NCBI GenBank assembly: GCA_015494395.1
Contig: WGBG01000074.1
Coordinates: 1 to 44,048, forward strand
DNA length: 44,048 nt
Direction: 5' to 3'
From: Deltaproteobacteria bacterium
GTDB lineage: Bacteria > Desulfobacterota > Dissulfuribacteria > Dissulfuribacterales > QOAL01
The translations under genes were made by a program, and so were the position numbers. Of this stretch, positions 10,415 through 20,494 are shown piece by piece. Below the pieces are notes generated by a model. That model was not told where the DNA came from, searched no databases, and saw nothing but the letters and a program-made list of their open reading frames with translations. How positions within the stretch are numbered: position 1 is the stretch's first letter; every line of letters begins with the position of its first letter.

Positions 10415-11019
10415 CAGTGGCCGAACAGGGATTGAAGCCTTATGGTCACTGTCTTGCATCGGTCAGCCTTTAAGAGAAATCTTGTTTCATCAAATGATGG
10501 AGAGCCTGTAATCCGCGGGCTGATATTGTTTGAAAATCCAAACTTCTCCTTGGGAATGCCAAGAAACATATCAAACTCTCCATTATTGTTGCTGTCATGA
10601 AAGAGCAGGATGGCATACCATCCGGGTCCTAGATTATTAAACCTCTCCTCTGCAAATGGCACACCATCAGAATCTAACCTTACCGGCATGACAGAGTACC
10701 TGCATGAATGTTTCCTGATGTCATAGGTCTCTTTCCTGTCGTAAAGTGACATCCGTACCACGCCGGTTGCCTTGTCCATGCCTTTTACCACTATGTGCAG
10801 GCAGGATAAACCCGGAGCCGGCTTCCCGCAGGAGAGACAGTTGTTGTCTGTCACGGCATAAACTGACAACAACGGGAATATGAACAGGAAAAAAATGCAA
10901 GCCGATATGATATGGGCACGGAGCGGGATGTTTACTATACGAAACAGAAAGGGCATAAAGTACAGACAAAGAATGACATAAACAAGGAAGGGGCCTGAGA
11001 AATGCTCCTGCCCCTTCAA
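10414..11019 (-). CDS. DUF2141 domain protein with N-terminal hydrophobic segment
   Basis: LHIVVKGMDKATGVVRMSLYD...FNNLGPGWYAILLFHDSNNNGEFDMFLGIPKEKFGFSNN matches the DUF2141 pattern. Confidence 0.7.
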   Translation of the reverse strand: MKGQEHFSGPFLVYVILCLYFMPFLFRIVNIPLRAHIISACIFFLFIFPLLSVYAVTDNNCLSCGKPAPGLSCLHIVVKGMDKATGVVRMSLYDRKETYDIRKHSCRYSVMPVRLDSDGVPFAEERFNNLGPGWYAILLFHDSNNNGEFDMFLGIPKEKFGFSNNISPRITGSPSFDETRFLLKADRCKTVTIRLQSLFGH

Positions 11020-11028
11020 AAAGGCTTT

Positions 11029-13314
11029 TTAATTACACTTTGAGAAACCGCAGGAGCGGCAAAGCAGACACCCCTCCTCAGGCTCAAGTACTGCACCACA
11101 TTCAGGGCAGCTCATGATTGTTGTCTCTGTACTGTCTATCTCCACATTCCCTACGTTCCTCAGTACTCTTGCCATTGCATCCGGGCAGGAGAGAATCTGG
11201 TCACCATCCTGCCACGATGGAGAGGGACACCTGATTCCTGAAAGCTGCTTTATGATTACCTTTGGGCTGACGCCGGAACGCAGTGCAAGGGATATGAGCC
11301 TGCTTTCTGCCTCTATCTGGCATGCTGCACATCCTCCGGCCTTGCCCATCTGGGTAAACACCTCGCAGATATCCTTGTCGTCCTTGTTGACTGTTACATA
11401 AAGGTTTCCACACCCGGTCCTTACCCTCTCTGTAACACCATAGGTCCGTAAGGGCCTGGGCCTTGGGGCGATCTTTCCGTTCTCGCTTTGTACTCCCTTG
11501 GTCTGGCTGTCAGTTGCCGACTGTTTCTTTTCGTCCTTTTTAAGATTAAGTACCTGAACCGGGCGGCTGCCGTAGCGATAGATGGTGATGCCCTTAAGGC
11601 CCTGTTTCCAGGCAAGTATATATGACTCCTTGATATCATCCTGGGTTGCGCTTTCAGGAAAGTTAATGGTTTTTGAGACAGCATTGTCCGTATGCCTCTG
11701 GAAGGCTGCCTGTATGGCTATGTGGCTTGTCGGGGATACATCCATGGATGTCACAAAGACCTGCCTTATCTCCTCAGGGATCTCGTCCATATCCTGAACA
11801 GAGCCGTGGCGGGCGATTTTTTCCATGAGCGCTTCGGAATATGTCCCTGCCTTTTTCATAAGCTCAACAAATACAGGATGTGCCTCAACAAGCTCTGCAC
11901 CATCCAGCACCTTTCTGATGTAGCTTACTGCAAACAGGGGTTCGATTCCGCTTGATGCTCCGGCAATAATGCTGATGGTACCTGTTGGGGCAATGGTTGT
12001 AACAGTGGCATTTCTCATTAGAGGGGTCTGCGGTGTATCATGGACGCTGCCAGGGTATGCCGGAAAGTTACCACGCTCCTCGGCAAGCCTTACAGAGGCA
12101 GCCTTTGCCTCTCTGTTGATAAATGACATTACCTCCTCTGCAAGCTCCACCGCCTCTTCAGAGTTGTAAGGGATGCCGAGCCTGATGAGCATGTCGGCAA
12201 ATCCCATTACACCAAGCCCGATCTTTCGTGTGCGCCGGGTCATCTCTGCAATTTCCGGCAGGGGGAAACGGTTTACATCTATTACATTATCAAGAAAATG
12301 AACGGCCTTGTGTACAGTATTTTTGAGGTCTTCATAATCTATGGTGCCGTCACCTTTGACAATCTTGCCAAGGTTTAATGAACCAAGATTGCACGATTCG
12401 TATGGCAGCAGTGGCTGTTCACCACAGGGATTGGTGCTTTCTATTTCCCCAAGTTTGGGCGTGGGGTTTGAGCGGTTGATACGGTCAAGGAATATTATGC
12501 CTGGCTCACCGCTTCCCCATGCAGATTCCACTATGAGTTCAAAGACACCTGCGGCAGAGATGCGCTTGACCACCTGGCCTGTACGGGGATTGATAAGCTC
12601 ATAATCCTCTCCCCTTTCAACAGCTTCCATGAATTTTTCAGTAAGGGCCACGGAGATGTTGAAGTTATTAAGGTGCTCCATCTCCTTCTTTGCTGTTATG
12701 AACTTGATGATATCAGGATGGTCAATCCTGAGTATGCCCATGTTTGCCCCGCGCCTGGTGCCACCCTGCTTGATGGTCTCGGTTGCAACGTCAAATATGG
12801 TCATAAAGGAGATAGGGCCGCTTGCAACACCGTGGGTGGATTTTACGCGATCCCCTTCAGGCCTGATTCTGGAAAAGGAAAAGCCTGTCCCTCCCCCGCT
12901 CTTGTGGATCATTGCAGTATGTTTTACTGCCTCAAAGATGCTCTCTATAGAGTCTTCTACGGGAAGGACAAAACATGCTGAAAGCTGCCCTAACTCCCGT
13001 CCGGCATTCATTAGAGTGGGGGAATTGGGCATGAACCTGAAGGATGTTATCAGATCATAAAAGGACTCTTCAGTGGCAGCCACGTCTGCCGAAGGATCAT
13101 ATGCCAGATCCGCCTGGGCTATTGTGTGTGAGACCCTCCTGAACATCTCCTCAGGAGTCTCGATTACATTACCGTTTTCATCCTTCCGAAGGTATCGCTT
13201 TGCAAGCACAACAAGTGCATTGTTGCCAAGGGGAAGAGATGTCCTTGGAAGGCCATTTTCATCAACAAACGGGGACGATTTGGAAGAAGTACTGCCGTTA
13301 AGCATAGTCTGCAC
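11029..13314 (-). CDS. nrdJ: Class II (adenosylcobalamin-dependent) ribonucleoside-diphosphate reductase
   Basis: [79 protein letters not shown]-terminal zinc ribbon [24 protein letters not shown] start at 13314; ATG at 13305 also possible. Confidence 0.95.
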   Translation of the reverse strand: MQTMLNGSTSSKSSPFVDENGLPRTSLPLGNNALVVLAKRYLRKDENGNVIETPEEMFRRVSHTIAQADLAYDPSADVAATEESFYDLITSFRFMPNSPTLMNAGRELGQLSACFVLPVEDSIESIFEAVKHTAMIHKSGGGTGFSFSRIRPEGDRVKSTHGVASGPISFMTIFDVATETIKQGGTRRGANMGILRIDHPDIIKFITAKKEMEHLNNFNISVALTEKFMEAVERGEDYELINPRTGQVVKRISAAGVFELIVESAWGSGEPGIIFLDRINRSNPTPKLGEIESTNPCGEQPLLPYESCNLGSLNLGKIVKGDGTIDYEDLKNTVHKAVHFLDNVIDVNRFPLPEIAEMTRRTRKIGLGVMGFADMLIRLGIPYNSEEAVELAEEVMSFINREAKAASVRLAEERGNFPAYPGSVHDTPQTPLMRNATVTTIAPTGTISIIAGASSGIEPLFAVSYIRKVLDGAELVEAHPVFVELMKKAGTYSEALMEKIARHGSVQDMDEIPEEIRQVFVTSMDVSPTSHIAIQAAFQRHTDNAVSKTINFPESATQDDIKESYILAWKQGLKGITIYRYGSRPVQVLNLKKDEKKQSATDSQTKGVQSENGKIAPRPRPLRTYGVTERVRTGCGNLYVTVNKDDKDICEVFTQMGKAGGCAACQIEAESRLISLALRSGVSPKVIIKQLSGIRCPSPSWQDGDQILSCPDAMARVLRNVGNVEIDSTETTIMSCPECGAVLEPEEGCLLCRSCGFSKCN

Positions 13315-13369
13315 ACCCTTTCTGGAAAAATTTTTGAATGTATTGAAATTTTGAATAATTGCCTGAATT

Positions 13370-13416
13370 ACACAAGATGTTGAGTTTGATGTATATTAGA
13401 ATGGTATATAGTGTGT
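13370..13416 (-). promoter_or_regulatory. Candidate paired NrdR boxes upstream of nrdJ
   Basis: ACACAAGATGTTGAGT (13370-13385; 13/16 to ACACWATATATWGTGT) and ATGGTATATAGTGTGT (13401-13416; 12/16), start-to-start 31 bp, in the 113-bp gap between the ABC-F stop and nrdJ start. Confidence 0.6.
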
Positions 13417-13427
13417 CAGGGCGGGTG

Positions 13428-15500
13428 TCAAGCGGATTCCAGATTTTTTGTGGCAGTCTGGAGTGCTTCTTCAGATTTTTCCCACAAAATATACGTTTCA
13501 TCAATTAGTTGAAGAATATTTTTGTATTCCGAGTTAAGTTTTTTCATCCTGGGACCATCGGCATGTACAGCAGGCTCAGCAAGCAGTGCCTCCAACTCCT
13601 CTTTTCTGGTCTCCAAGGTGAGTAATTTTTCCTCTGCATCCTTGACCTTTGCCTTGAGCGGGCCAAGTTTTTTCCTTTGCATTTCCCGTTCAAGGGCGGC
13701 CTGGCGCCTGAGCTCCCTGGCACTAGGCCGTTTTTGCGAAGAGTTTCCTGCTGCTGAATTTCCATCTGTCGCAGTGGCTTTACACTTGGGCTCAGCAGCA
13801 GTTTCATGCCCCTCTTTTTCAGCATCATCCGGTTTATGGTTTGATTTATCAAGGCTATCAAGGTAATCCTCTATTCCTCCCAGATGATCCTTAAGGATAC
13901 CGTTTCTTACCTCCCATACCCTGGAAACAATACCTTCCATAAATGCACGGTCATGTGAGACAAGAACAAAACTTCCTGTAAAGTTTTTTAATGCATTTTT
14001 GACAACCTGTTTGGAAGTGATGTCCAGGTGATTTGTGGGTTCATCAAGCACCAGAAGGTTTGCAGGGTTCAGAAGCATCCTTGCAAGGGCAAGCCTGCTC
14101 TTCTCACCTCCGGACAGGTTTTTAACCCTTGATTTAACCATGTCACTGTTAAAGAGAAATGCACCCAGCAGGTCCCGGACACGCTGGGTCGCCTCGCCTC
14201 CAGGTGCCTGTCCCATTGCCTCAAGAACAGTAGCCTCCTGGGGAAGTTCGGAAGCCTGATGCTGACCAAAATAGGAGACAGAAACATTATGCCCCCACTT
14301 TATTGTTCCTGAGTCAGGTTGCACCACTCCTGCAATTATTTTTGCAAGGGTTGATTTACCGCTCCCGTTGGGGCCAACCACTGCAATATGATCTCCCCGC
14401 TCTATCCTGAAGGCAAGATCCCTGAACACCTCAATCCTGCCGGGACTGCCCTTTTGTTCAGGATTGGCACATTCATAGGTTTTTCCAATGCCTTCTCCAA
14501 CCACCACATCCCTTCCGCTTCTTTCAGGCTCCGGAAAGGAGAAATTTACCGAGCTTTCAGAGGGACCGGAGGGCTCTGATGGATTCATCTGCTTTTCACG
14601 TTCAAGCATTTTTATCCTGCTCTGAACCTGCCTGGCCTTGGTTGCCTTTGTCCTGAATCGCTCAATAAAACGCTCAGTCTCCTTTATCTTTGCCTGCCTT
14701 GTCTTCTCCTGTGCCTCAAGCTGTCTCTTTCTCTCTGCGCTCTGTTCAAGATATGCATGGTAATTTCCCTGGTATATAACAGCAGTTCTCTGTTCAAGGG
14801 AGATGATTCGCTGAGAGAGCCTGTTCAGGAAATGTTCATCGTGTGATACCAGAAGCAGCGCTCCCTTTTGCTGCATGAGCCAGTCTTCAAGCCATGTTAC
14901 AGAGTCAATATCAAGATGGTTGGTGGGCTCATCAAGGAGCAGAAGGTCAGGGGAGGTCAAAAGGAGCCTTGCAAGTGAAGCCCTCATTTTCCAGCCGCCG
15001 CTGAACTGGCTTAAAGGGCGGTGAAAATCTGCTTTATCAAATCCAAGGCCTGAAAGCACAGTTGCAGTCCGTGCATCCTGCTCATAAAATCCTGACTGTT
15101 CCAGAAACAGGGTTAATTCATGCTGACGTTCCAGCAGTTTTGTTAACCGGCTGCCGTCATGGTTATTGGCAGAGGCTGCAAGTTCCTGGTGAACTTTTTC
15201 AAGTTCCCGGGCCTTTTGGTGAACTTTTTCAAAAGCCTTTGATGCCTCTGCCCATACTGTGCCGTTAAACTCCTCTGCTGAAAGCTCCTGTGGAAGGTAT
15301 CCTGTAACAGCACCGGAAGGTTTTATGATTCTTCCTTCATCAGGCTGATTAATGTCTGCTATGATCTTGAGGAGAGTGGTTTTTCCAGCGCCGTTTGGGC
15401 CTACAAGTCCTGCTCGCTGGCCAGGCTGTATGGAAAAACTTACCTTTTCAAAAAGCAGACGGGCACCAATACTGTAACTTATTTCAGAAACTGCGAACAT
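13428..15500 (-). CDS. ABC-F family ATPase (Uup/YheS-like)
   Basis: Two ABC domains: GLVGPNGAGKTTLLKI, SGGWKMRASLARLLL, LLLDEPTNHLDIDS; AVVGPNGSGKSTLAKI, LSGGEKSRLALARMLL, LVLDEPTNHLD; C-terminal coiled coil. Confidence 0.92.
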   Translation of the reverse strand: MFAVSEISYSIGARLLFEKVSFSIQPGQRAGLVGPNGAGKTTLLKIIADINQPDEGRIIKPSGAVTGYLPQELSAEEFNGTVWAEASKAFEKVHQKARELEKVHQELAASANNHDGSRLTKLLERQHELTLFLEQSGFYEQDARTATVLSGLGFDKADFHRPLSQFSGGWKMRASLARLLLTSPDLLLLDEPTNHLDIDSVTWLEDWLMQQKGALLLVSHDEHFLNRLSQRIISLEQRTAVIYQGNYHAYLEQSAERKRQLEAQEKTRQAKIKETERFIERFRTKATKARQVQSRIKMLEREKQMNPSEPSGPSESSVNFSFPEPERSGRDVVVGEGIGKTYECANPEQKGSPGRIEVFRDLAFRIERGDHIAVVGPNGSGKSTLAKIIAGVVQPDSGTIKWGHNVSVSYFGQHQASELPQEATVLEAMGQAPGGEATQRVRDLLGAFLFNSDMVKSRVKNLSGGEKSRLALARMLLNPANLLVLDEPTNHLDITSKQVVKNALKNFTGSFVLVSHDRAFMEGIVSRVWEVRNGILKDHLGGIEDYLDSLDKSNHKPDDAEKEGHETAAEPKCKATATDGNSAAGNSSQKRPSARELRRQAALEREMQRKKLGPLKAKVKDAEEKLLTLETRKEELEALLAEPAVHADGPRMKKLNSEYKNILQLIDETYILWEKSEEALQTATKNLESA

Positions 15501-15516
15501 GAAGTGGTAAAATCAT

Positions 15517-16440
15517 TTACCCTGCATCACGAGGCACATCCATCATTCGCTGTACAGCCCGAAGTGCCTTTATTCGTGTCTCCTCAGGTACCTTTACAAC
15601 AGGGACCTCCCTTTCAAGTGCTGCAAGTATGTGTTCAAGAGTGGTCTTTTTCATGTCATGGCAGATCATATCAGCAGAGGCAGGATAGAACTTCTTGTCA
15701 GGATTCTGTTTCCTCAGCTGATGTAGCAGCCCGTTTTCCGTGGCTATAATAAATTCCTCTGCATCAGACTTTGAGGCAAAGACAAGCATACCGCTGGTGC
15801 TGCGCACTGCATCTGCTAGCTCCAGTACCTCCATGGGGCATTCCGGATGGGCAAGAAGCAGGGCATTGGGATGTGCCTTTTTTGCCTCCTTAACAGCATT
15901 TACCGTAAGGTTATCATGAACAGGACAGTAGCCATCCCAGTAGTGAATCTTCTGGTCAGTATGCCTGGCTACCCACCTTGCAAGGTTTCTGTCAGGGGTC
16001 ATCAGCACCTCATCTGCCCCTGTCCACTTCACAACCTGGATTGCATTGGCTGAAGTACAGCATATATCACTTAGCGCCTTGACCTCTGCAGTGGAATTTA
16101 CATAAGTTACTACCGGAACTCCAGCAAGCTCCTCTTTTTTCTTGATAAGCTCCTCCGGTGTCAGCATGTCAGCCATGGCACAGCCTGCATCCGGCACAGG
16201 AAAAAGGACCTTTTTATCCGGGCAGACTATGCTGGCAGCCTCTGCCATGAAATGCACACCAGCAAATACAATAATGTCGGCATCGGTCTCAGATGCCTGG
16301 ATGCTCAGGGCAAGGCTGTCACCTGTAAGGTCGGCAACGTCCTGAACCTCAGGAAGTTCATAGTTGTGAGCAAGGATTATAGCGTTTTTACGCCTGGCTA
16401 TCTCTTTTATCTTTTCTGCAAGAATTGTGTGGTTACTCAT
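15517..16440 (-). CDS. nadA: Quinolinate synthase A
   Basis: AIILAHNYELPEVQDVADLTGDSLALS, IVFAGVHFMAEAASIVCPDKKVLFPVPDAGCAMADM, DGYCPVHDNLTV, HPECPMEVLELAD, CHDMKKTTLEHIL. Confidence 0.96.
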   Translation of the reverse strand: MSNHTILAEKIKEIARRKNAIILAHNYELPEVQDVADLTGDSLALSIQASETDADIIVFAGVHFMAEAASIVCPDKKVLFPVPDAGCAMADMLTPEELIKKKEELAGVPVVTYVNSTAEVKALSDICCTSANAIQVVKWTGADEVLMTPDRNLARWVARHTDQKIHYWDGYCPVHDNLTVNAVKEAKKAHPNALLLAHPECPMEVLELADAVRSTSGMLVFASKSDAEEFIIATENGLLHQLRKQNPDKKFYPASADMICHDMKKTTLEHILAALEREVPVVKVPEETRIKALRAVQRMMDVPRDAG

Positions 16441-16473
16441 TGTTAATTAAATATCCTCTGTTTTCATACCAAA

Positions 16474-17142
16474 TTAATCTGCCCTGTAAACTTCAACCCC
16501 TTCAGGAATCTTGAAGGTAAAGAGATCATCTGGAAGCTTTCTGTTAGTCTGCAGATCCCTGAACCTGATATGTGTCCTGTTGGATAGCGCATCGGTTATC
16601 CACATTTCCTGTATCATATGGGAAACAGGGTCAATAATTATACGCATCTCCACCAGGTTGCTGTCGGTCTTTATGGGTTTAAGGCGAAGGCACCACCTCT
16701 GTTTGTCAAGCCTGCATTCATTGTCATTGGTCACCTTAAAAAACTTTTCAAGAGAACCCCTGCCAAAGAAGAATGCCCGGCTGATCTCTGAAGAAAGAAA
16801 GCGCTTGCGCGGCATGACCATGACCTGACCAGCGTTTTTTTCATAGATATAGACATCATCTTTATATGTTACGATGAGCTGGGGTTCAGGAAGCTCATAC
16901 TCCCACCTCATCAGGCCGGGACGTTTAAAAAAGACCTTTCCCTTGGCCATTACCGGCTGTGAGTCACTGTTGCTGTAAGTCTCCTGGGTGAAGGAGGCAC
17001 TTAGGTTTTCTGTGTGATCATACTGTTCCTGAACATATTTCAGCGCCTGCTGGATGGAAATTTCCTCAGCCCCTGCTATAACAGGAAAGAAAAGGAACAG
17101 TAACAAAAAAGGTATCAACCTGATAATTTTCATGTTATCCAA
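16474..17142 (-). CDS. lolA: Outer-membrane lipoprotein carrier protein LolA (likely ATG start at 17133)
   Basis: Signal peptide, then NLSASFTQETYSNSDSQPVMAKGKVFFKRPGLMRWEYELPEPQLIVTYKDDVYIYEKNAGQVMV. Confidence 0.9.
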   Translation of the reverse strand: MDNMKIIRLIPFLLLFLFFPVIAGAEEISIQQALKYVQEQYDHTENLSASFTQETYSNSDSQPVMAKGKVFFKRPGLMRWEYELPEPQLIVTYKDDVYIYEKNAGQVMVMPRKRFLSSEISRAFFFGRGSLEKFFKVTNDNECRLDKQRWCLRLKPIKTDSNLVEMRIIIDPVSHMIQEMWITDALSNRTHIRFRDLQTNRKLPDDLFTFKIPEGVEVYRAD

Positions 17143-17315
17143 ATTCGTTAAGCCAAATTCGTTAAGATGGTTAATATGTAAGATAAGGTGTGTACTGCTA
17201 AAAAAAACAGGGCTGACTGATCTTGAAAATTGTACGTTCTGCTATCTCAGGCCTATGTCAGGGTTTCTTCAAACAGCCTGCCCCTGTCTGCCACAGAATA
17301 TAATAAGAACTCTCT

Positions 17316-18704
17316 GTGGGCAACGTGAATTTAAGGAGTAGAATCCAAACGATCATGCGAGAGCTTCCGGCATCTTTTCTGCTAATTTCTTACAGGCTCC
17401 TTGGAAGTGTGCTTGCCCCGTTGATACTGCCATCAGTAGCTGCATTGATGATGGCACGAAAAAAATACAGGGCACAGCTTTCATGCAAAATGGGAATTGT
17501 CCCGGATTATGTGTCCGGTATGGTCGGCAGTAAACCCCGTATCTGGCTCCATGCCCTGTCTGTGGGCGAAGTAAATGCCGCCATGCCCCTGCTTAATGCC
17601 ATAAGGGCAAGATGGCCTGAATCAGCTCTTGTCTGCTCTGCATCAACAGCAACAGGTATCAATGCGTTAAAACAGAAGGCTTTCAAACTTGATGCAGCCA
17701 TTACTTGTCTTCCGCTTGATTTTCCCTTTCTTACCTCACATGTCATAAATTCCGTAAGACCTGACCTGTTCATACTTACAGAGACAGATATATGGCCGGA
17801 TTTTATTTGGAGATTGCATGAGCAAGGCATACCTCCGCTTATGGTAAACGGTAGCATCTCTTCTTCTGCTGCAAGGCGGCTCAGGCAGCTTAAACAAAGA
17901 GGTATTGATGCAGCAGGTTTTCTTTATGGCGGTTTTGATACTGTTTCCATGCAGTCAGAAGATGATGCGGCACGCCTTTCCGGAATTGGCAGTGATAAAA
18001 TCAGAAATATAAGGTGTTTGGGGAACCTGAAATATGATATTCAAACCCAGGAGATTGGTCCTGATGCGCTTGATCAATTAAGGCAGGAGTTTTTAATTTC
18101 TCCCGGAGATTTTGTCATAATTGCGGGAAGCACCCATCCTGGAGAAGAGACCCTGTTAGCCGGATGTTTTGAAAGATTATGCAAACTTTCCAGGCAAAAA
18201 AGAGGAAACAGATTAAAATTTATTGTTGCCCCAAGGGATCCCAAACGGTCAAGGGAGCTATTGGATATATTTTCCAGTAAAGTGTTAAATGTTGTATTAA
18301 GAAGTAATATCAGGGATAGAAACGCAGATGTTGTAATCCTTGATACACTGGGGGAGTTATCCAAAATTTATGCGCTTGGCAGTTTAGCATTTGTTGGTGG
18401 AAGTTTTGTTTCAACAGGCGGGCATAACCTTTTTGAGCCTGCTGCACATGGTATTCCTGTATTCTGGGGCCCTTATGTTGAGAGCTGCAGTGACATGGCA
18501 GCTCTTCTTGAAAATCAGGGGGCAGGAAAGGAAGTTAAAACAGTCGATGAGCTTTGCAAGGAGTTTGAAGTACTTTTAAAAGATTCTCAATCCAGGGAAG
18601 AAATGGGAAAGGCTGCAAAAGAATGTGTAAGCAGCCACGGTGGGGCAACAGAAAGATATGTGTCCCTTATTGAAAGCAGCCTCTCTTCTCATCACAGCAG
18701 GTAG
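17316..18704 (+). CDS. waaA: 3-deoxy-D-manno-octulosonic acid (Kdo) transferase
   Basis: PRIWLHALSVGEVNAAMPLLNAIR, DLFILTETDIWPDFIWRLHEQGIPPLMVNGSIS, FVGGSFVSTGGHNLFEPAAHGIPVFWGPYVE. Confidence 0.94.
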   Translation: MGNVNLRSRIQTIMRELPASFLLISYRLLGSVLAPLILPSVAALMMARKKYRAQLSCKMGIVPDYVSGMVGSKPRIWLHALSVGEVNAAMPLLNAIRARWPESALVCSASTATGINALKQKAFKLDAAITCLPLDFPFLTSHVINSVRPDLFILTETDIWPDFIWRLHEQGIPPLMVNGSISSSAARRLRQLKQRGIDAAGFLYGGFDTVSMQSEDDAARLSGIGSDKIRNIRCLGNLKYDIQTQEIGPDALDQLRQEFLISPGDFVIIAGSTHPGEETLLAGCFERLCKLSRQKRGNRLKFIVAPRDPKRSRELLDIFSSKVLNVVLRSNIRDRNADVVILDTLGELSKIYALGSLAFVGGSFVSTGGHNLFEPAAHGIPVFWGPYVESCSDMAALLENQGAGKEVKTVDELCKEFEVLLKDSQSREEMGKAAKECVSSHGGATERYVSLIESSLSSHHSR

Positions 18705-18725
18705 GGGATAAAATTTTAGATTTCT

Positions 18726-19835
18726 GTGAATCAAAAATACTTAAATATGCTGTTTCGTGTCGGCAGGGTCTTTGAACCCCTTTACGCTGGACTTATGTCT
18801 TTGCGTTCCAGGCTCTATTCACGAGGCATGTTAAAAATTCACAGGGCAGATATCCCGGTAATCAGCATAGGCAATCTCTCAATGGGAGGAACAGGCAAGA
18901 CACCTCACGTAATAGCCTGCTGCCGTTTTTTAAGAAAGCAGGGGATCAAGCCTGCGGTGGTCACCAGGGGATACGGCGGAAAGGCAGGGAAAGGTCCCCT
19001 GGTTGTTTCAGACGGCTTTGACCTTTTTGCAGATGCAGAGACTGCCGGTGACGAAGTGTTCATGATGGCCCACATGCTTCACGGGGTTATAATCGTTGCC
19101 GGCTCCTGCAGATACCAGGGTGCTTTGACTGCAAGGAAGCTTGGGGCAAAGGTGATCGTACTTGATGACGGGTTTCAGCACATGGCACTTTATCGTAACA
19201 GGGATGTACTGCTGCTGCCTGCATCAGAACCCTTTGGAAACAGGCATGTATTTCCTGCAGGCCACCTTCGTGAGCCCATCTCGGCACTGAAACGTGCAAC
19301 ATGTATCCTTATAACCGGCTGTGAGCAGGTAAGTGACGGCAGTGTCACTCTCTTGCGGGAAGAGATTCATTCCCTGGTGGATAACGCCCCGGTTTTTACC
19401 AGTTTTAACAGGATAACAGGTTTATGTCTGATCGGGGAAAAAGAGGTTTACAGGCCTGGCACACCAGATTTTGAAAAATGGAGAAAAACACCTGTTCTGG
19501 CCTTTTGTGGTGTTGGGAGGCCCCAATCCTTCACTTCAATATTAACCCGGAATGGAGATGGCTTCGGTTTTAATGTAAAAGACACTGTTTCTTTCAAGGA
19601 TCACTATATTTATCACCGTAATGATATTGAAACATTATATAAAAAAGCTGAAGAGATCGGCGCCAGCGCCCTGGTAACAACTGCCAAAGATGCAGTTAAA
19701 GTCAGGGAATACTGTTCAAACAGTGGCCTTGAAGGTGATGGCTTACAAACAGCTTCCCCAATCCCGATACTTGTGTTAGAGGTAGAGGCAGTGCCAGAAA
19801 ATGGTTTTTACAGGCACATCATGCAGGCAATTTGA
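18726..19835 (+). CDS. lpxK: Tetraacyldisaccharide 4'-kinase
   Basis: VISIGNLSMGGTGKTPHV, VVTRGYGGK, GDEVFMMAH, VIVLDDGFQHMALYRNRDVLLL, FCGVGRPQSF, FKDHYIYHRNDI, TTAKDAVKV. Confidence 0.95.
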   Translation: MNQKYLNMLFRVGRVFEPLYAGLMSLRSRLYSRGMLKIHRADIPVISIGNLSMGGTGKTPHVIACCRFLRKQGIKPAVVTRGYGGKAGKGPLVVSDGFDLFADAETAGDEVFMMAHMLHGVIIVAGSCRYQGALTARKLGAKVIVLDDGFQHMALYRNRDVLLLPASEPFGNRHVFPAGHLREPISALKRATCILITGCEQVSDGSVTLLREEIHSLVDNAPVFTSFNRITGLCLIGEKEVYRPGTPDFEKWRKTPVLAFCGVGRPQSFTSILTRNGDGFGFNVKDTVSFKDHYIYHRNDIETLYKKAEEIGASALVTTAKDAVKVREYCSNSGLEGDGLQTASPIPILVLEVEAVPENGFYRHIMQAI

Positions 19836-19885
19836 TTTACATGCCCATTTGAGCTTTTTTCTTATAATATCAAATAACTACCATT

Positions 19886-20494
19886 ATGCCATTTTTATCC
19901 CCCACAGTTACATTTACCCGATACACAATTAAAGATGAACTGCCACAGGACTTCTGGTCCTTTGCCCTTGATGAGATCTCTGCACGGGCATTCAGAGAAC
20001 AGGATGCAGGGGTCCAGGAGACCAAAATTGGCTGGGTCCCCTTAAGGGATCCTTTCAAGGAGGAGATTGACCTTAATGATATTTCCTTTGGCAATTACCT
20101 GCTCCTGTCCCTTCGTATTGACAAACGTTCCGTTCCTGCGGCACTGCTTAAAAAGTTCTGTGCCATTGAGGAGAAACGCACCCTTTCGGAACGGCAGATG
20201 GAAAGACTTTCAAGCAAGCTCAGGAAGGAGATACGGGAGCGCATGAAGCTTCAACTCCTGGCAAAGACCCTGCCGGTGCCTGCCACCTATGATCTCTGCT
20301 GGAATATATCAACAGGCGCCCTATTCTTTTTTGCACGGCAGGACAAAGTATGCGGTCTGTTTGAAGACCTTTTCAAGACCACCTTTGATATCCGCCTGTA
20401 TCCTGTTATCCCCCATACCTTGGGGATCGAACTTGTCGACAGGGAAACAATGTACGAGGCATTCCAGAACCTGGGGCCTGAGGTGTTTGTATGA
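19886..20494 (+). CDS. RdgC-like protein, N-terminal half (split RdgC, part 1)
   Basis: TKIGWVPLRDPFKEE, YLLLSLRIDKRSVPAALLKKFCAIEEKRTLSERQMERLSSKLRKEIRERMKLQLLAKTLP, DLCWNISTGALFFFARQDKVCGLFEDLFKTTF parallel the N-terminal two-thirds of E. coli RdgC (KMGWVPP...[22 protein letters not shown]...KDEVLHSLLPRAF...[29 protein letters not shown]). Confidence 0.7.
   Translation: MPFLSPTVTFTRYTIKDELPQDFWSFALDEISARAFREQDAGVQETKIGWVPLRDPFKEEIDLNDISFGNYLLLSLRIDKRSVPAALLKKFCAIEEKRTLSERQMERLSSKLRKEIRERMKLQLLAKTLPVPATYDLCWNISTGALFFFARQDKVCGLFEDLFKTTFDIRLYPVIPHTLGIELVDRETMYEAFQNLGPEVFV

Noticed and set aside
13315-13427. Cobalamin riboswitch upstream of nrdJ
   Set aside because: The gap is only 113 bp, too short for a full cobalamin riboswitch, and no B12-box-like core was seen; the NrdR-like boxes explain the conserved-looking sequence better.
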